This document shows, piece after piece, positions 25,985-34,348 of a DNA stretch of 64,000 nt (its first letter is position 1; the number at the start of each line of letters is the position of its first letter). The notes beneath the pieces were generated by a model. It was not told where the DNA came from and did no database searches. It worked only from the letters and a program-made list of their open reading frames with translations. This DNA comes from Ideonella_A intermedia_A (GTDB lineage Bacteria > Pseudomonadota > Gammaproteobacteria > Burkholderiales > Burkholderiaceae_C). The stretch spans positions 1 through 64,000 of the forward strand of contig CALRPU020000012.1 of NCBI GenBank assembly GCA_943370175.1, given 5' to 3'. The position numbers and the translations under genes were made by a program.

Positions 25985-26854
25985 ATGTCGAATTTGTTTC
26001 ACTGGGTGGCGCGCTGGCCGTTGTGGCTGGCGCACGCCGTGGGCGCTGTGCTCGGTTGGTTGACCTACCTCGCCTCGCCGGTCTACCGGTCGCGTTTCCA
26101 GGCGAACGTGGCCCAGGCCGGCGTGGGCCGCGCCGCCGCGCGCGCGGCAGTGGCCGAGGCCGGGCGCATGGCCGCCGAGTTGCCGCGGCTGTGGCTGCGC
26201 GGCGTGGGCAGCGTGCCCTTTGCCATTCACGGGGACGCCCACGTGCGCCAGGCGCTGGCCGAGGGCCGTGGCCTGGTGTTGCTGACGCCGCACCTTGGCT
26301 GCTTCGAGGTCTGCGCTCAGGCCTACGCGCACCGCTTCGGCGACGAGGTGCCCATCACCGTGATGTTCCGGCCCGCCCGCAAGCCCTGGCTGCGTGAGTT
26401 GATGACGACCGCCCGCGACCGCCCCGGCCTGCGTGCCGTGCCGGCGGAACTGGCCGGCGTGCGGCAAATGATGCGTGCCTTGAAGCGCGGTCAGACCGTC
26501 GGCCTGCTCCCCGACCAGGTGCCGCCGGACGGCATGGGCGTGTGGGCGCCGTTCTTCGGCAAGCCGGCTTACACCATGACGCTGGCCGCGCGGCTGGCTC
26601 AGCAAAGCGGGGCGGCCTTGCTGCTGTGTTGGGGCGAGCGCCGGGCGCACGGGGCGGGCTACGACATCCACTTTCTGCCGGCCGTGGGTGCCTTGCCGGC
26701 CGACCCCGACGCTCAGGCAGAATCCGCCGCCGCCGTGAACCGGGCCATGGAGCGGCTGATCCTGCAGCGCCCGGCCCAGTACCTCTGGGGCTACCACCGT
26801 TACAAATCGCCGCGCGCTGCGGCATCGCCGGCGGACCCGCCGGCCACGCTCTGA
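25985..26854 (+). CDS. Lipid A biosynthesis acyltransferase (LpxL family), first copy
   Basis: Inner-membrane acyltransferase that adds a secondary acyl chain to Kdo2-lipid IVA or a related lipid. The 289-residue protein has an N-terminal hydrophobic segment (WPLWLAHAVGAVLGWLTYLA), the catalytic His-x4-Glu motif in LLTPHLGCFEV (about residue 96), LLPDQVPPDGMGVWAPFFG and the closing block RPAQYLWGYHRYK. The second homologue starts 11 bases downstream, so the pair probably add two different chains. Divergent from metK. Confidence 0.9.
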   Translation: MSNLFHWVARWPLWLAHAVGAVLGWLTYLASPVYRSRFQANVAQAGVGRAAARAAVAEAGRMAAELPRLWLRGVGSVPFAIHGDAHVRQALAEGRGLVLLTPHLGCFEVCAQAYAHRFGDEVPITVMFRPARKPWLRELMTTARDRPGLRAVPAELAGVRQMMRALKRGQTVGLLPDQVPPDGMGVWAPFFGKPAYTMTLAARLAQQSGAALLLCWGERRAHGAGYDIHFLPAVGALPADPDAQAESAAAVNRAMERLILQRPAQYLWGYHRYKSPRAAASPADPPATL

Positions 26855-26865
26855 AGGGAAGACCG

Positions 26866-27759
26866 TTGTCCGCAGGCTGGGGTTCGAAGGCGGTGCTGGC
26901 GCTGATGCAGGGCGTGCACCGCCTGCCGTTGGGCGCGCAGGCGGTGCTGGGGCGCGGGCTGGGCCGCTTGTTCTGGTGGCTGGCGCGCTCGCGCCGCCAG
27001 GTGGCGCTGCGCAACCTGGCGCTTTGCCTGCCCGAGCGCAGCGCCGCCGAGCGCGAGGCCATCGCCCGCGACCACTTCGGCTGGCTCGGGCGCAGCCTGC
27101 TTGAGCGGGCCCTGCTTTGGTATGCGCCCGTGCCACGCCTGAAGTCGTTGATCCACGTGGAAGGCGACATCGGCCTGGCCGAGCGCAGCGAGCGCCCGGT
27201 GATGTGGCTGGTGCCGCACTTCCTGGGGCTCGACGTGGCGGGCGTGGCCACGCAGTTGTTCCAGACGCGCAAGGTCGGGTCGATCTACCAGCAGCAGAGC
27301 GACCCGGTGTTCGACGCGGCCATCCGCGCGGGGCGGCTGCGCTTTGGTGGCGGCGACATCTTTCCGCGCAGCGACAAGGCCTTGCCGCTGGTGCGCGCCA
27401 TCCGCCGCGGCTGGGCCTTCTTCAACCTGCCCGACATGGACTTCGGCGAGCGCGACGCCGACTTCGTGCCCTTTTTCGGCGTGCCTGCCGCCACGCTGCT
27501 CGCGCCGTCGCGCATGGCGCGCGCCTTGAACATGGTGGTGCAGCCCGTGGTGGCGGACATGCTGCCCGGCGGCCAGGGTTACCGCGTTCGCTTCCTGGAT
27601 CCCTGGCCCGACTTTCCCAGTGCCGACCCGGTGGCCGATGCCCGCCGCATGAACGAGTGGATCGAGCAGGAAGTGCGGCGCAACCCGGCGCAGTACCTGT
27701 GGGTGCACAAGCGGTTCAAGACGCGCCCGGCGGGCCAGCCGTCCTTGTACGACGCGTGA
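26866..27759 (+). CDS. Lipid A biosynthesis acyltransferase (LpxL/LpxM family), second copy
   Basis: A 297-residue homologue of the preceding acyltransferase, with the catalytic His-x4-Asp in VPHFLGLDV (about residue 112), FFNLPDMDFGERD, and NPAQYLWVHKRFK at the end. I use TTG 26866 as the start because it stands about six bases after a GAAGGGAAG ribosome-binding site and gives the normal N-terminus. The first ATG (26905) would remove 13 residues. Tight spacing with the first acyltransferase and with dapF suggests one transcript. Confidence 0.88.
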   Translation: MSAGWGSKAVLALMQGVHRLPLGAQAVLGRGLGRLFWWLARSRRQVALRNLALCLPERSAAEREAIARDHFGWLGRSLLERALLWYAPVPRLKSLIHVEGDIGLAERSERPVMWLVPHFLGLDVAGVATQLFQTRKVGSIYQQQSDPVFDAAIRAGRLRFGGGDIFPRSDKALPLVRAIRRGWAFFNLPDMDFGERDADFVPFFGVPAATLLAPSRMARALNMVVQPVVADMLPGGQGYRVRFLDPWPDFPSADPVADARRMNEWIEQEVRRNPAQYLWVHKRFKTRPAGQPSLYDA

Positions 27760-27809
27760 TCGCGCCAGGCCGGCCGACCCGCGCCGAGGCGACCCCCGAT
27801 AATCCCGCC

Positions 27810-28685
27810 ATGAAATTGCGCTTCACCAAGATGCAGGGCGCCGGCAATGACTTCGTGGTGCTCGATGCCACGCGCGAGCCGCTGCGCCTGGACGCCGCGC
27901 AGCTGCAACGCCTGGGCGACCGCCGCTATGGCGTGGGCGCCGACCAGATTCTGGTGGTCGAGGCCAGCGACGCGCCGGGCGTCGACTTCCGCTACCGCAT
28001 CTTCAACGGGGCCAGCGGCGACGAGGTGGAGCATTGCGGCAACGGCGCGCGCTGCTTCGTGCGCTACGTGCACGACCATGGCCTGAGCGACCGCCCGACC
28101 CTGCGCGTGCAGACCATGAACAACCTGCTGGCGTTGCGGCTGCAGCCCGACGGTCGCGTCAGCGTCGACATGAACGCGCCGATCTTCGACCACGCGCGGC
28201 TGCCTTTCGACGGCGCGGGCCTGGCGGTGAACCAGATTGGCGGCTTCGAAACCCACGCGCTGCCGTTGGCCGATGGCGTGATGCTGGACGTGGCCGTGCT
28301 GTCCATGGGCAACCCCCACGCCGTGTGCCGCGTGGCCGACGTGGACCAGGCACCGGTGGCGCTGCTGGGCCCGCAGGTCGAGTCGCACCCGCGCTTTGCG
28401 CGCAAGGTCAACGTTGGCTTCATGCAGGTGGTCGACCGAGGGCACATCCGCCTGCGCGTGCACGAGCGCGATGCGGGCGAGACCCTGGCCTGTGGCACCG
28501 GCGCCTGCGCCGCGGTGGTGGCGGGCATCCGCCTGGGCTGGCTGGACCCGGCGGTCGAGGTGGCCACCCGCGGCGGCGCGTTGCGCATCGAATGGCCGGC
28601 TGGCGCACAGTCCAGCCCGCCCTGGCCGCATGTGCTGATGACCGGACCGGCCACCACCGTGTTCGAAGGCGAGATCGAGTTGTGA
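27810..28685 (+). CDS. dapF: Diaminopimelate epimerase
   Basis: Interconverts LL- and meso-diaminopimelate for lysine and peptidoglycan synthesis. The 291-residue protein begins MKLRFTKMQGAGNDFVVLD. It has the two catalytic cysteines in EHCGNGARC (about residue 76) and LACGTGACAAVV (about residue 229). Length is slightly above the usual 275. It leads a dapF-DUF484-xerC run, an order conserved in many beta- and gammaproteobacteria. Confidence 0.96.
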   Translation: MKLRFTKMQGAGNDFVVLDATREPLRLDAAQLQRLGDRRYGVGADQILVVEASDAPGVDFRYRIFNGASGDEVEHCGNGARCFVRYVHDHGLSDRPTLRVQTMNNLLALRLQPDGRVSVDMNAPIFDHARLPFDGAGLAVNQIGGFETHALPLADGVMLDVAVLSMGNPHAVCRVADVDQAPVALLGPQVESHPRFARKVNVGFMQVVDRGHIRLRVHERDAGETLACGTGACAAVVAGIRLGWLDPAVEVATRGGALRIEWPAGAQSSPPWPHVLMTGPATTVFEGEIEL

Positions 28686-28701
28686 ACCACAAGGAACCAG
28701 C

Positions 28702-29382
28702 GTGAGCATCGAAGGCATCACCGAAGCCGACATCGCCAATTACCTGGCCAACACGCCGGGCTTCTTCGAGCGGCAGGCCGAACTGCTGGGCAGCATCACG
28801 CTGCGCAGCCCGCATGGGGGGCGCGCCGTGTCCCTTCAGGAGCGGCAGATGGAAATGCTGCGCGAGAAGATCAAGGGCCTGGAAGGCAAGATCATCGAGA
28901 TGATCCGCCACGGCCAGGAAAACGTGGCCATCGCCGACAAGCTGCACCGCTGGGTGCGCGAGCTGCTGCTGACCACCGACGCCACGCAGCTGCCCGGCGT
29001 GCTGGTGGCCACGCTGCAGCGCGAGTTCATGATCCCGCAGGCCGGCATCCGCCTGTGGGCCATCGACGCCTCGCACGCCGGCCAGCCGTACGCCGCGGCG
29101 GTCAGCGACGACGCGCGCAGCTTTGCGAACAGCCTGACGCTGCCCTACTGCGGCCTGCACGCCGGCTTCGAGGCCTGCAACTGGGTTCAGGACCCGGGCA
29201 CGCTGGCCTCGCTGGCGCTGATCCCGCTGCGCCACACCGCCGTCAGCGCGGGCACCATCGGCCTGCTGGTGCTCGGCTCGCCCGACCCCACGCGTTATGC
29301 GTCGGACATGGGCGTGGACTTTCTGCAGCGCATCGGCGAGGTGGCGAGCGCCAGCCTGTCGCGGCTGCTGCCGGCGGCCTGA
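28702..29382 (+). CDS. DUF484-family protein (GAF-like), function unknown
   Basis: A 226-residue DUF484 protein. The N-terminus (ITEADIANYLANTPGFFERQ) and the helix after the block RAVSLQERQMEMLREKI are typical, followed by a GAF-like domain. The start is GTG 28702, preceded by AAGGA. Members lie between dapF and xerC in many proteobacteria, as here. A role linked to XerC has been suggested from that context only. Confidence 0.85.
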   Translation: MSIEGITEADIANYLANTPGFFERQAELLGSITLRSPHGGRAVSLQERQMEMLREKIKGLEGKIIEMIRHGQENVAIADKLHRWVRELLLTTDATQLPGVLVATLQREFMIPQAGIRLWAIDASHAGQPYAAAVSDDARSFANSLTLPYCGLHAGFEACNWVQDPGTLASLALIPLRHTAVSAGTIGLLVLGSPDPTRYASDMGVDFLQRIGEVASASLSRLLPAA

Positions 29383-29407
29383 GCGGCGCCGCCGCGGTCG
29401 GCTGAGC

Positions 29408-30397
29408 ATGGCCGCTGCCGAGCTGCCCGCGCTGGCGCAGGAAGCCCTGCGGCCTGAGCTGGCCACGCACCTGACCCACCTGCGCGTGGAAAAGCGCTTG
29501 GCGGCGCGCACCCTGGCGATGTACAGCGACGCCCTCGTTCGCCTGCAGCGCTTTGCGCAGGCCGCCTCGGTCGAGGTGGCCGCGGTGCAGCCGCATCACG
29601 TGCGGCGCTGGGCCGGGCAGCTTCACCAGGCGGGCCTGGGCTCGCGCAGCATCGCCATCACCTTGTCGGCGTGGCGCGGCCTGTACCGTGGGCTCGCGCG
29701 CGACGGCCACGTGCCAATGAACCCGGTGGACGGTGTGCGCGCCCCCAAGGGCGCCAAGCCGCTGCCCAAGGCCTTGTCGGTGGATCAGGCCGTGGCCCTG
29801 GCCGAGCACCGCGGCGGCGACCTGGCCGACGCGGACGCCGACGCCCGCAGCGACCCGCGCCTGCACCTGCGCGACCACTGCATGGTCGAGCTGTTGTACG
29901 GCTGCGGCCTGCGCTCGGCCGAACTGCTGGGCCTGGACCTGCTGGCCGGCCCGCAGGCCGCCGGGTGGATCGACGTGCCCGACGCCACCGCCCACGTGCT
30001 GGGCAAGGGCAGCAAGCGGCGCAGTGTGCCCGTGGGCGGGCCGGCCCTGACAGCGTTGCGCGCCTGGTGCGCCGTGCGTGGCGAGCTGGCACGGGGCGAC
30101 GAGCGGGCCCTGTTCGTCAGCCGGCTCGGCACCCGGCTGACCCCCAGCCAGTTGCGCCTGCGGCTCAAGCAGCTGGCCGTGCGCGCCGGCATCAGCAGCC
30201 ACGTCCACCCGCACATGCTGCGTCACTCGTTCGCCACTCACCTGCTGCAGTCCAGCAGCGACCTGCGCGCCGTGCAGGAGCTGCTGGGCCACGCCAACAT
30301 CACCACCACCCAGGTCTACACGAAGCTCGACTTCGGCCACCTGAGCAAGGTGTACGACGCCGCCCACCCCCGGGCCCGCAAGCGCGGCCCCACTTGA
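29408..30397 (+). CDS. xerC: Tyrosine recombinase XerC
   Basis: Site-specific recombinase that, with XerD, resolves chromosome dimers at dif. The 329-residue protein has the N-terminal SAM-like domain (RTLAMYSDALVRLQRFA) and the tyrosine-recombinase residues: Arg in YGCGLRSAELLGL, Lys in LGKGSKRRSVP, His-x-x-Arg in HPHMLRHSFATHLL, His in LGHANITTTQ and the nucleophile Tyr in VYTKLDF. Start at ATG 29408. Its place after dapF and DUF484 identifies it as the housekeeping XerC rather than a phage integrase. Confidence 0.95.
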   Translation: MAAAELPALAQEALRPELATHLTHLRVEKRLAARTLAMYSDALVRLQRFAQAASVEVAAVQPHHVRRWAGQLHQAGLGSRSIAITLSAWRGLYRGLARDGHVPMNPVDGVRAPKGAKPLPKALSVDQAVALAEHRGGDLADADADARSDPRLHLRDHCMVELLYGCGLRSAELLGLDLLAGPQAAGWIDVPDATAHVLGKGSKRRSVPVGGPALTALRAWCAVRGELARGDERALFVSRLGTRLTPSQLRLRLKQLAVRAGISSHVHPHMLRHSFATHLLQSSSDLRAVQELLGHANITTTQVYTKLDFGHLSKVYDAAHPRARKRGPT

Positions 30398-30412
30398 ACT
30401 GACGTCCCGCCC

Positions 30413-31606
30413 ATGAAAGTCATCCGCCTGCGTGAAGGCCGCGAACGGTCGCTGCAGCGCCGCCACCCCTGGGTGTTTGAAGGCAGTGTGGCCAGTGGCC
30501 GCGCCGACCCCGGCGAGACCGTCAAGGTCGTTGCCCACGACGGCAGCTTTCTGGCCTGGGGCGCGTTCAGCCCGGCCTCGCAGATCCGCGTGCGCGCCTG
30601 GAGCTTCGACGAGTCCGAGCGCATTGACGCCGGCCTGTTCGACCGCCGCATCGCCACCGCGCTGGCCCTGCGCGCGCGCCTGCCCATCGCCAGCGACGGC
30701 GTGCGGCTGATCCACGGTGAGGCCGACGGCCTGCCGGGCCTCGTGGTGGACCGTTACGGCGACACCCTGAGCGCGCAGTTCGGCAGCGCGGGTGTGGAGC
30801 GCTGGAAGGCGCGCATCGCGGACGCCCTGGTGGCACAGACTGGCTGCAGCCGGCTCTACGAACGCAGCGACGCGAGCGTGCGCGGCCTCGAAGGCCTGCC
30901 CGCCGCCACCGGCTGGCTGCGCCCGGCCAGCGGTGAACTGCCCGCCACCGACGTCACGATCCGCGAGCACGACTGGCGCCTGACGGTCGACGTGGCCGAG
31001 GGCCACAAGACCGGCTTTTACCTGGACCAGCGCGACAACCGCGGTCTGTTCGCGCAGGCGGTGCGGCACTTTGGCGTTGAGCGCGTGTTGAACTGCTACT
31101 GCTACACCGGCGGCTTCAGCGTGGCGGCGCTGGCGGGCGGCGCGCGCGAGGTCATCAGTGTCGACTCTTCCGCGCCGGCGCTGGCCCGCGCCGACGCCCA
31201 CGTGCGCATGAATGGCTTTGACACTGCGCGCCATGACACCCGCGACGCCGACGTCAACCAGCTGCTGCGCGCGGCCATCGAGCGGGGCGAGCGCTTTGAC
31301 GCCATCGTGCTCGACCCACCCAAGTTCGCACCCACCGCGGCCCACGCCGAGCGCGCCGCCCGCGCCTACAAGGACATCAACCGACTGGCCTTCAAGCTGC
31401 TGGCGCCCGGCGGTTTGCTGTTCACCTTCTCGTGCTCGGGGGGCGTCAGTGCCGACCTGTTCCACAAGATCGTGGCCGGTGCCGGACTCGACGCCCAGGC
31501 CGATGCGGTGATCTACGCCCGGCTGTCCGCCGCGCCCGACCACCCGCAGACCGTGGTCTTCCCCGAGGGGGAGTACCTGAAGGGGTTGGCGCTGATCAAG
31601 CGGTGA
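30413..31606 (+). CDS. rlmI: 23S rRNA (cytosine-C5)-methyltransferase RlmI-like
   Basis: A 397-residue SAM-dependent methyltransferase with an N-terminal PUA domain (HPWVFEGSVASGRADPGE), an EEHD-like beta domain and a C-terminal Rossmann fold. VLNCYCYTGGFSVAAL is the SAM-binding motif I. DAIVLDPPKFAP and TFSCSGGVS supply the catalytic Pro-Pro and Cys loops. RlmI methylates C1962 of 23S rRNA in E. coli. Starts 16 bases after xerC and may share its transcript. Confidence 0.9.
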   Translation: MKVIRLREGRERSLQRRHPWVFEGSVASGRADPGETVKVVAHDGSFLAWGAFSPASQIRVRAWSFDESERIDAGLFDRRIATALALRARLPIASDGVRLIHGEADGLPGLVVDRYGDTLSAQFGSAGVERWKARIADALVAQTGCSRLYERSDASVRGLEGLPAATGWLRPASGELPATDVTIREHDWRLTVDVAEGHKTGFYLDQRDNRGLFAQAVRHFGVERVLNCYCYTGGFSVAALAGGAREVISVDSSAPALARADAHVRMNGFDTARHDTRDADVNQLLRAAIERGERFDAIVLDPPKFAPTAAHAERAARAYKDINRLAFKLLAPGGLLFTFSCSGGVSADLFHKIVAGAGLDAQADAVIYARLSAAPDHPQTVVFPEGEYLKGLALIKR

Positions 31607-31619
31607 CGGGCCGGGCCGT

Positions 31620-33617
31620 TCACTGGAGCTTGAAGAAGGCCACGTCGCTGGCCAGTCGCCGCGCCTGATCGGACAGCGCGTTGGCCGCCGCGGCGGTTTG
31701 TTCCACCAGCGCCGCGTTTTGCTGCGTCGATTGGTCCAGCTCCTGCACCGCCGACCCCACCTGGCCCACGCCCGCGCTTTGCTCAGCGGTGGCGTTGACG
31801 ATGTCGCGCATCATCGCGGCGATGCGGTCGGCATTGCGCACGATGTCCTCGATGGTCGTGCCCGCCTCGGCCGCCACGCGGTGGCCGGCGTCGACCTGCG
31901 ACAAGCTGTCGCCGATCAGCGATTTGATCTCCTTCGCCGCCTGGGCCGAGCGGCCGGCGAGGGCGCGCACCTCGGTGGCCACCACCGCGAAGCCGCGGCC
32001 CTGTTCGCCCGCCCGCGCCGCCTCCACCGCGGCGTTCAACGCCAGGATGTTGGTCTGGAAGGCAATGCTGTCGATCACGCCGATGATCTCGCCGATGCGG
32101 CCTGACGAACTGCGGATGTCGTCCATCGTCTGGACCACCTGCTGGATGACTTCGCCACCGCGCTGCGCGGCGCCGGCGTTGTCGCTGACGATGTGGCTGG
32201 CGTCGGTGACCGTGGCCGCGGTCTGCCGCACGGTGGCGGCGATTTGTTCCATGCTGGCGGCGGTTTCTTCCAGGCTGGCGGCGGAGCGCTCGGTGCGTTG
32301 CGACAAGTCCACCGACGCCGCTGAGATCTCGCTGCTGGCGTTGTCCACCTGGGCCGCACCTTGCAGCACGTTCGAGACCACTCGGCGCAGGCTCTGCTGC
32401 ATCTCGCCAAGCGTGATCATCAGCTGTGCCGCCTCGTCACGCCCCCAGGGCCGCGGCACCGTGGTCAGGTTGCCCTGGGTGATCTGGCGCAGGTGCATCT
32501 GCACCTCCTTCAGGCCGCCTTGCATCACCTTGTAAAAGGCGATCAGCAGGTAGGCGGCCAGCGCCACGAACAGGCCGGACGCGACCAGCTGCTGGTTCAG
32601 GCGGGTTTGCAAGCGGTCAATGCGATCGCGCAGTTCCTTGTCGAGTTGGTCCAGCAGCGCGCTGTCGAGCGCTTGCTGGGCCCCCACCGCGGCCGTGCCC
32701 AGGGCGTCGAGCTTGGCCGCGGTGCCCTGCACGGCAATCCCCAGCAAGCCCTCGCGCAGGCTCGATTCGAAGGCCGTCACCGCCTGGCTGACTTGTTGGG
32801 GCCGCAGGCGTTGGGTCAGCGTGTCGTCGTCGTGGGAGGCGACCTGCATCGAGTTGTCGTAGTCCTTCTTCAAGAACTGTTGAAGGGCCGCGTACGCCAC
32901 CAGCAGGTCGCGCGTGGCCTGCGACATTTCGCCGCCGCGCGCATCGCGCAACAGCACCGCGTGGCCCAGGCTGGCCATCGCGGCCAGCATCTCGGTGTGC
33001 GTGGGGCCACGCAGCACCGCCATGTTCATCAGGTGGAAGGACTTCAGTTCAGGGTCGAGCGCCAACTGCGACCCGTCGGCCACGGCCGACACCAGGTCCA
33101 GCGCGGCCCGCAGGTAGGCCTGGTGGTCGGCGTAGGCGCCTTCGCCCGAGGTGGCCAGAGGGCGGTCTTTCAGCGCCGCGTGTTGCTGGGCCAGCGCCTT
33201 CATGGCGGCCTGCGTCGACATGGCGGCGCCGTACTGGGCGTCGCGGGCTTGAACGTCGTTGAAGGCGCGCTCGATCGGCTCAAACGGGGCGTCCCGCCCC
33301 TGCACGGCCAGGGCGCGCCGCGCCTGCACGGCACCGAGCAGCTGGTTGATCGACTTCACATAGACCACGCCGTCGCGCTCCGACCGCGCGAAATCGATCT
33401 GCTCGGCCGCGGCCATCCACAAGAAGGCCAGCAGCATCAGCAGCGGCGTCACGAACGCCATCGACACCCACAGCGCCTTGGCGGTGAATCCGATGGCCCT
33501 GAACAAGCGCACGCCGGGCGCCAGCCAGCCGTGGTAACTGAAGAAGTCGCCCATGCTGGCCCGGGGTGCGGCAGGGGGCGTGAACGAGTCGATGGGGTGC
33601 GTGACAGTGGAGTGCAT
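31620..33617 (-). CDS. Methyl-accepting chemotaxis protein
   Basis: A 665-residue transmembrane chemoreceptor. A cytoplasmic N-terminal stretch of about 45 residues precedes membrane segment 1 (ALWVSMAFVTPLLMLLAFLW). A helical periplasmic sensor domain of about 270 residues follows, then segment 2 (ASGLFVALAAYLLIAF, about residues 342-358), a HAMP domain and the signalling domain. The latter has the nearly invariant hairpin tip (IIGVIDSIAFQTNILALNAA, AGEQGRGFAVVATEVRALAG). The ligand is unknown. There is no C-terminal NWETF-like pentapeptide. It stands alone; a TGATTT/AAATCA palindrome lies in its upstream region. Confidence 0.93.
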   Translation of the reverse strand: MHSTVTHPIDSFTPPAAPRASMGDFFSYHGWLAPGVRLFRAIGFTAKALWVSMAFVTPLLMLLAFLWMAAAEQIDFARSERDGVVYVKSINQLLGAVQARRALAVQGRDAPFEPIERAFNDVQARDAQYGAAMSTQAAMKALAQQHAALKDRPLATSGEGAYADHQAYLRAALDLVSAVADGSQLALDPELKSFHLMNMAVLRGPTHTEMLAAMASLGHAVLLRDARGGEMSQATRDLLVAYAALQQFLKKDYDNSMQVASHDDDTLTQRLRPQQVSQAVTAFESSLREGLLGIAVQGTAAKLDALGTAAVGAQQALDSALLDQLDKELRDRIDRLQTRLNQQLVASGLFVALAAYLLIAFYKVMQGGLKEVQMHLRQITQGNLTTVPRPWGRDEAAQLMITLGEMQQSLRRVVSNVLQGAAQVDNASSEISAASVDLSQRTERSAASLEETAASMEQIAATVRQTAATVTDASHIVSDNAGAAQRGGEVIQQVVQTMDDIRSSSGRIGEIIGVIDSIAFQTNILALNAAVEAARAGEQGRGFAVVATEVRALAGRSAQAAKEIKSLIGDSLSQVDAGHRVAAEAGTTIEDIVRNADRIAAMMRDIVNATAEQSAGVGQVGSAVQELDQSTQQNAALVEQTAAAANALSDQARRLASDVAFFKLQ

Positions 33618-33680
33618 GGACGGACCTCGTTGCGGTACCTTCCATTTTCGGAATCAGAAGTTATTTCTTGAGCACGTGAA

Positions 33681-33695
33681 TGATTTGATAAATCA
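33681..33695. promoter_or_regulatory. Palindrome upstream of the chemoreceptor gene
   Basis: TGATTT-GAT-AAATCA is a perfect 6-base inverted repeat in an AT-rich 103-base gap between the chemoreceptor start and the stop of the Lrp-type regulator. An Lrp/AsnC-type protein could bind here, but this is only suggested by AT content and proximity. Confidence 0.3.
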
Positions 33696-33720
33696 GAACT
33701 GGGCAATTGGTGCGATTGTG

Positions 33721-34194
33721 TCAATCCTGTGTCGGTAACGCGACCTGAGTGTCAAATTTCGCCCGGTGAACGCTGAAGAACGATTTCACATTTCGCACAT
33801 TGGCGTCTTGCGTGAACAGGCGTTGCACCAAAGCGTGCCACGCAGGCATGTCGCTCACGTGCAGCTGCAGCATCAGATCTGGGCCCGGGCTGACGCGGTG
33901 ACACTGTTGGACGGCGGATTCGGCCACGGCGCGGGCTTCGAACGCGGCCAGGTGCTCGGCGCCCTGGCGGTCCAGCGTGACCTCGGCAAACACCGTCAGG
34001 CCCGAGCCCAGCACGGCCGGGTTGAGCAGCGCCACGCGGCGCACGATCACGCCGCTGTCCTCCAGCCGCTTGACGCGCCGCAGGCAGGTGGCCGGCGACG
34101 TGGCCACGCGTTCGGCCAGCGCCTGATTGGTCAGCGAGGCGTCCACTTGCAACTGGGCGAGGATGCGGAGGTCGGTTGAGTCGAGTGAGATCAT
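33721..34194 (-). CDS. Lrp/AsnC-family transcriptional regulator
   Basis: A 157-residue regulator with the AsnC-type helix-turn-helix (LTNQALAERVATSPATCLRR, about residues 20-39) and the RAM ligand-binding domain (MLQLHVSDMPAWHALVQ). ISLDSTDLRILAQLQ is the standard opening. ATG 34194 is preferred to an in-frame TTG two codons earlier. It is divergent from glmS across 154 bases that contain several inverted repeats, so it probably controls itself and possibly glmS. Effector unknown. Confidence 0.9.
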   Translation of the reverse strand: MISLDSTDLRILAQLQVDASLTNQALAERVATSPATCLRRVKRLEDSGVIVRRVALLNPAVLGSGLTVFAEVTLDRQGAEHLAAFEARAVAESAVQQCHRVSPGPDLMLQLHVSDMPAWHALVQRLFTQDANVRNVKSFFSVHRAKFDTQVALPTQD

Positions 34195-34227
34195 GAACAA
34201 TGAGTGCGTTATCGGGCACCTAATGAA

Positions 34228-34318
34228 AGATTGTTAACGTGTCGTGAAGACATGAAATCATCAATCATTTTATTGATCGATTTCAAGTGCTCATTGCATT
34301 CTGGCTTGTCAACAATCT
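34228..34318. promoter_or_regulatory. Inverted repeats between the Lrp-type gene and glmS
   Basis: Two nested symmetries. AGATTGTTAAC (34228-34238) and GTCAACAATCT (34308-34318) are inverted copies with one mismatch. Between them, 34253-34285 reads TGAAATC-a-TCAAT...ATTGA-tc-GATTTCA, an almost perfect long inverted repeat. The stretch is much AT-richer than the genes on either side. Multiple phased sites are usual for Lrp-type regulators, so autoregulation is likely (inference). Confidence 0.5.
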
Positions 34319-34348
34319 CGCCATCGTCTCAACCCAAGGACCCGCGCC

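Noticed and set aside
29408..30397. xerC as the integrase of the nearby defence island
   Set aside because: It lies in the conserved dapF-DUF484-xerC order and is over 6 kb from the island, so it is the chromosomal recombinase.
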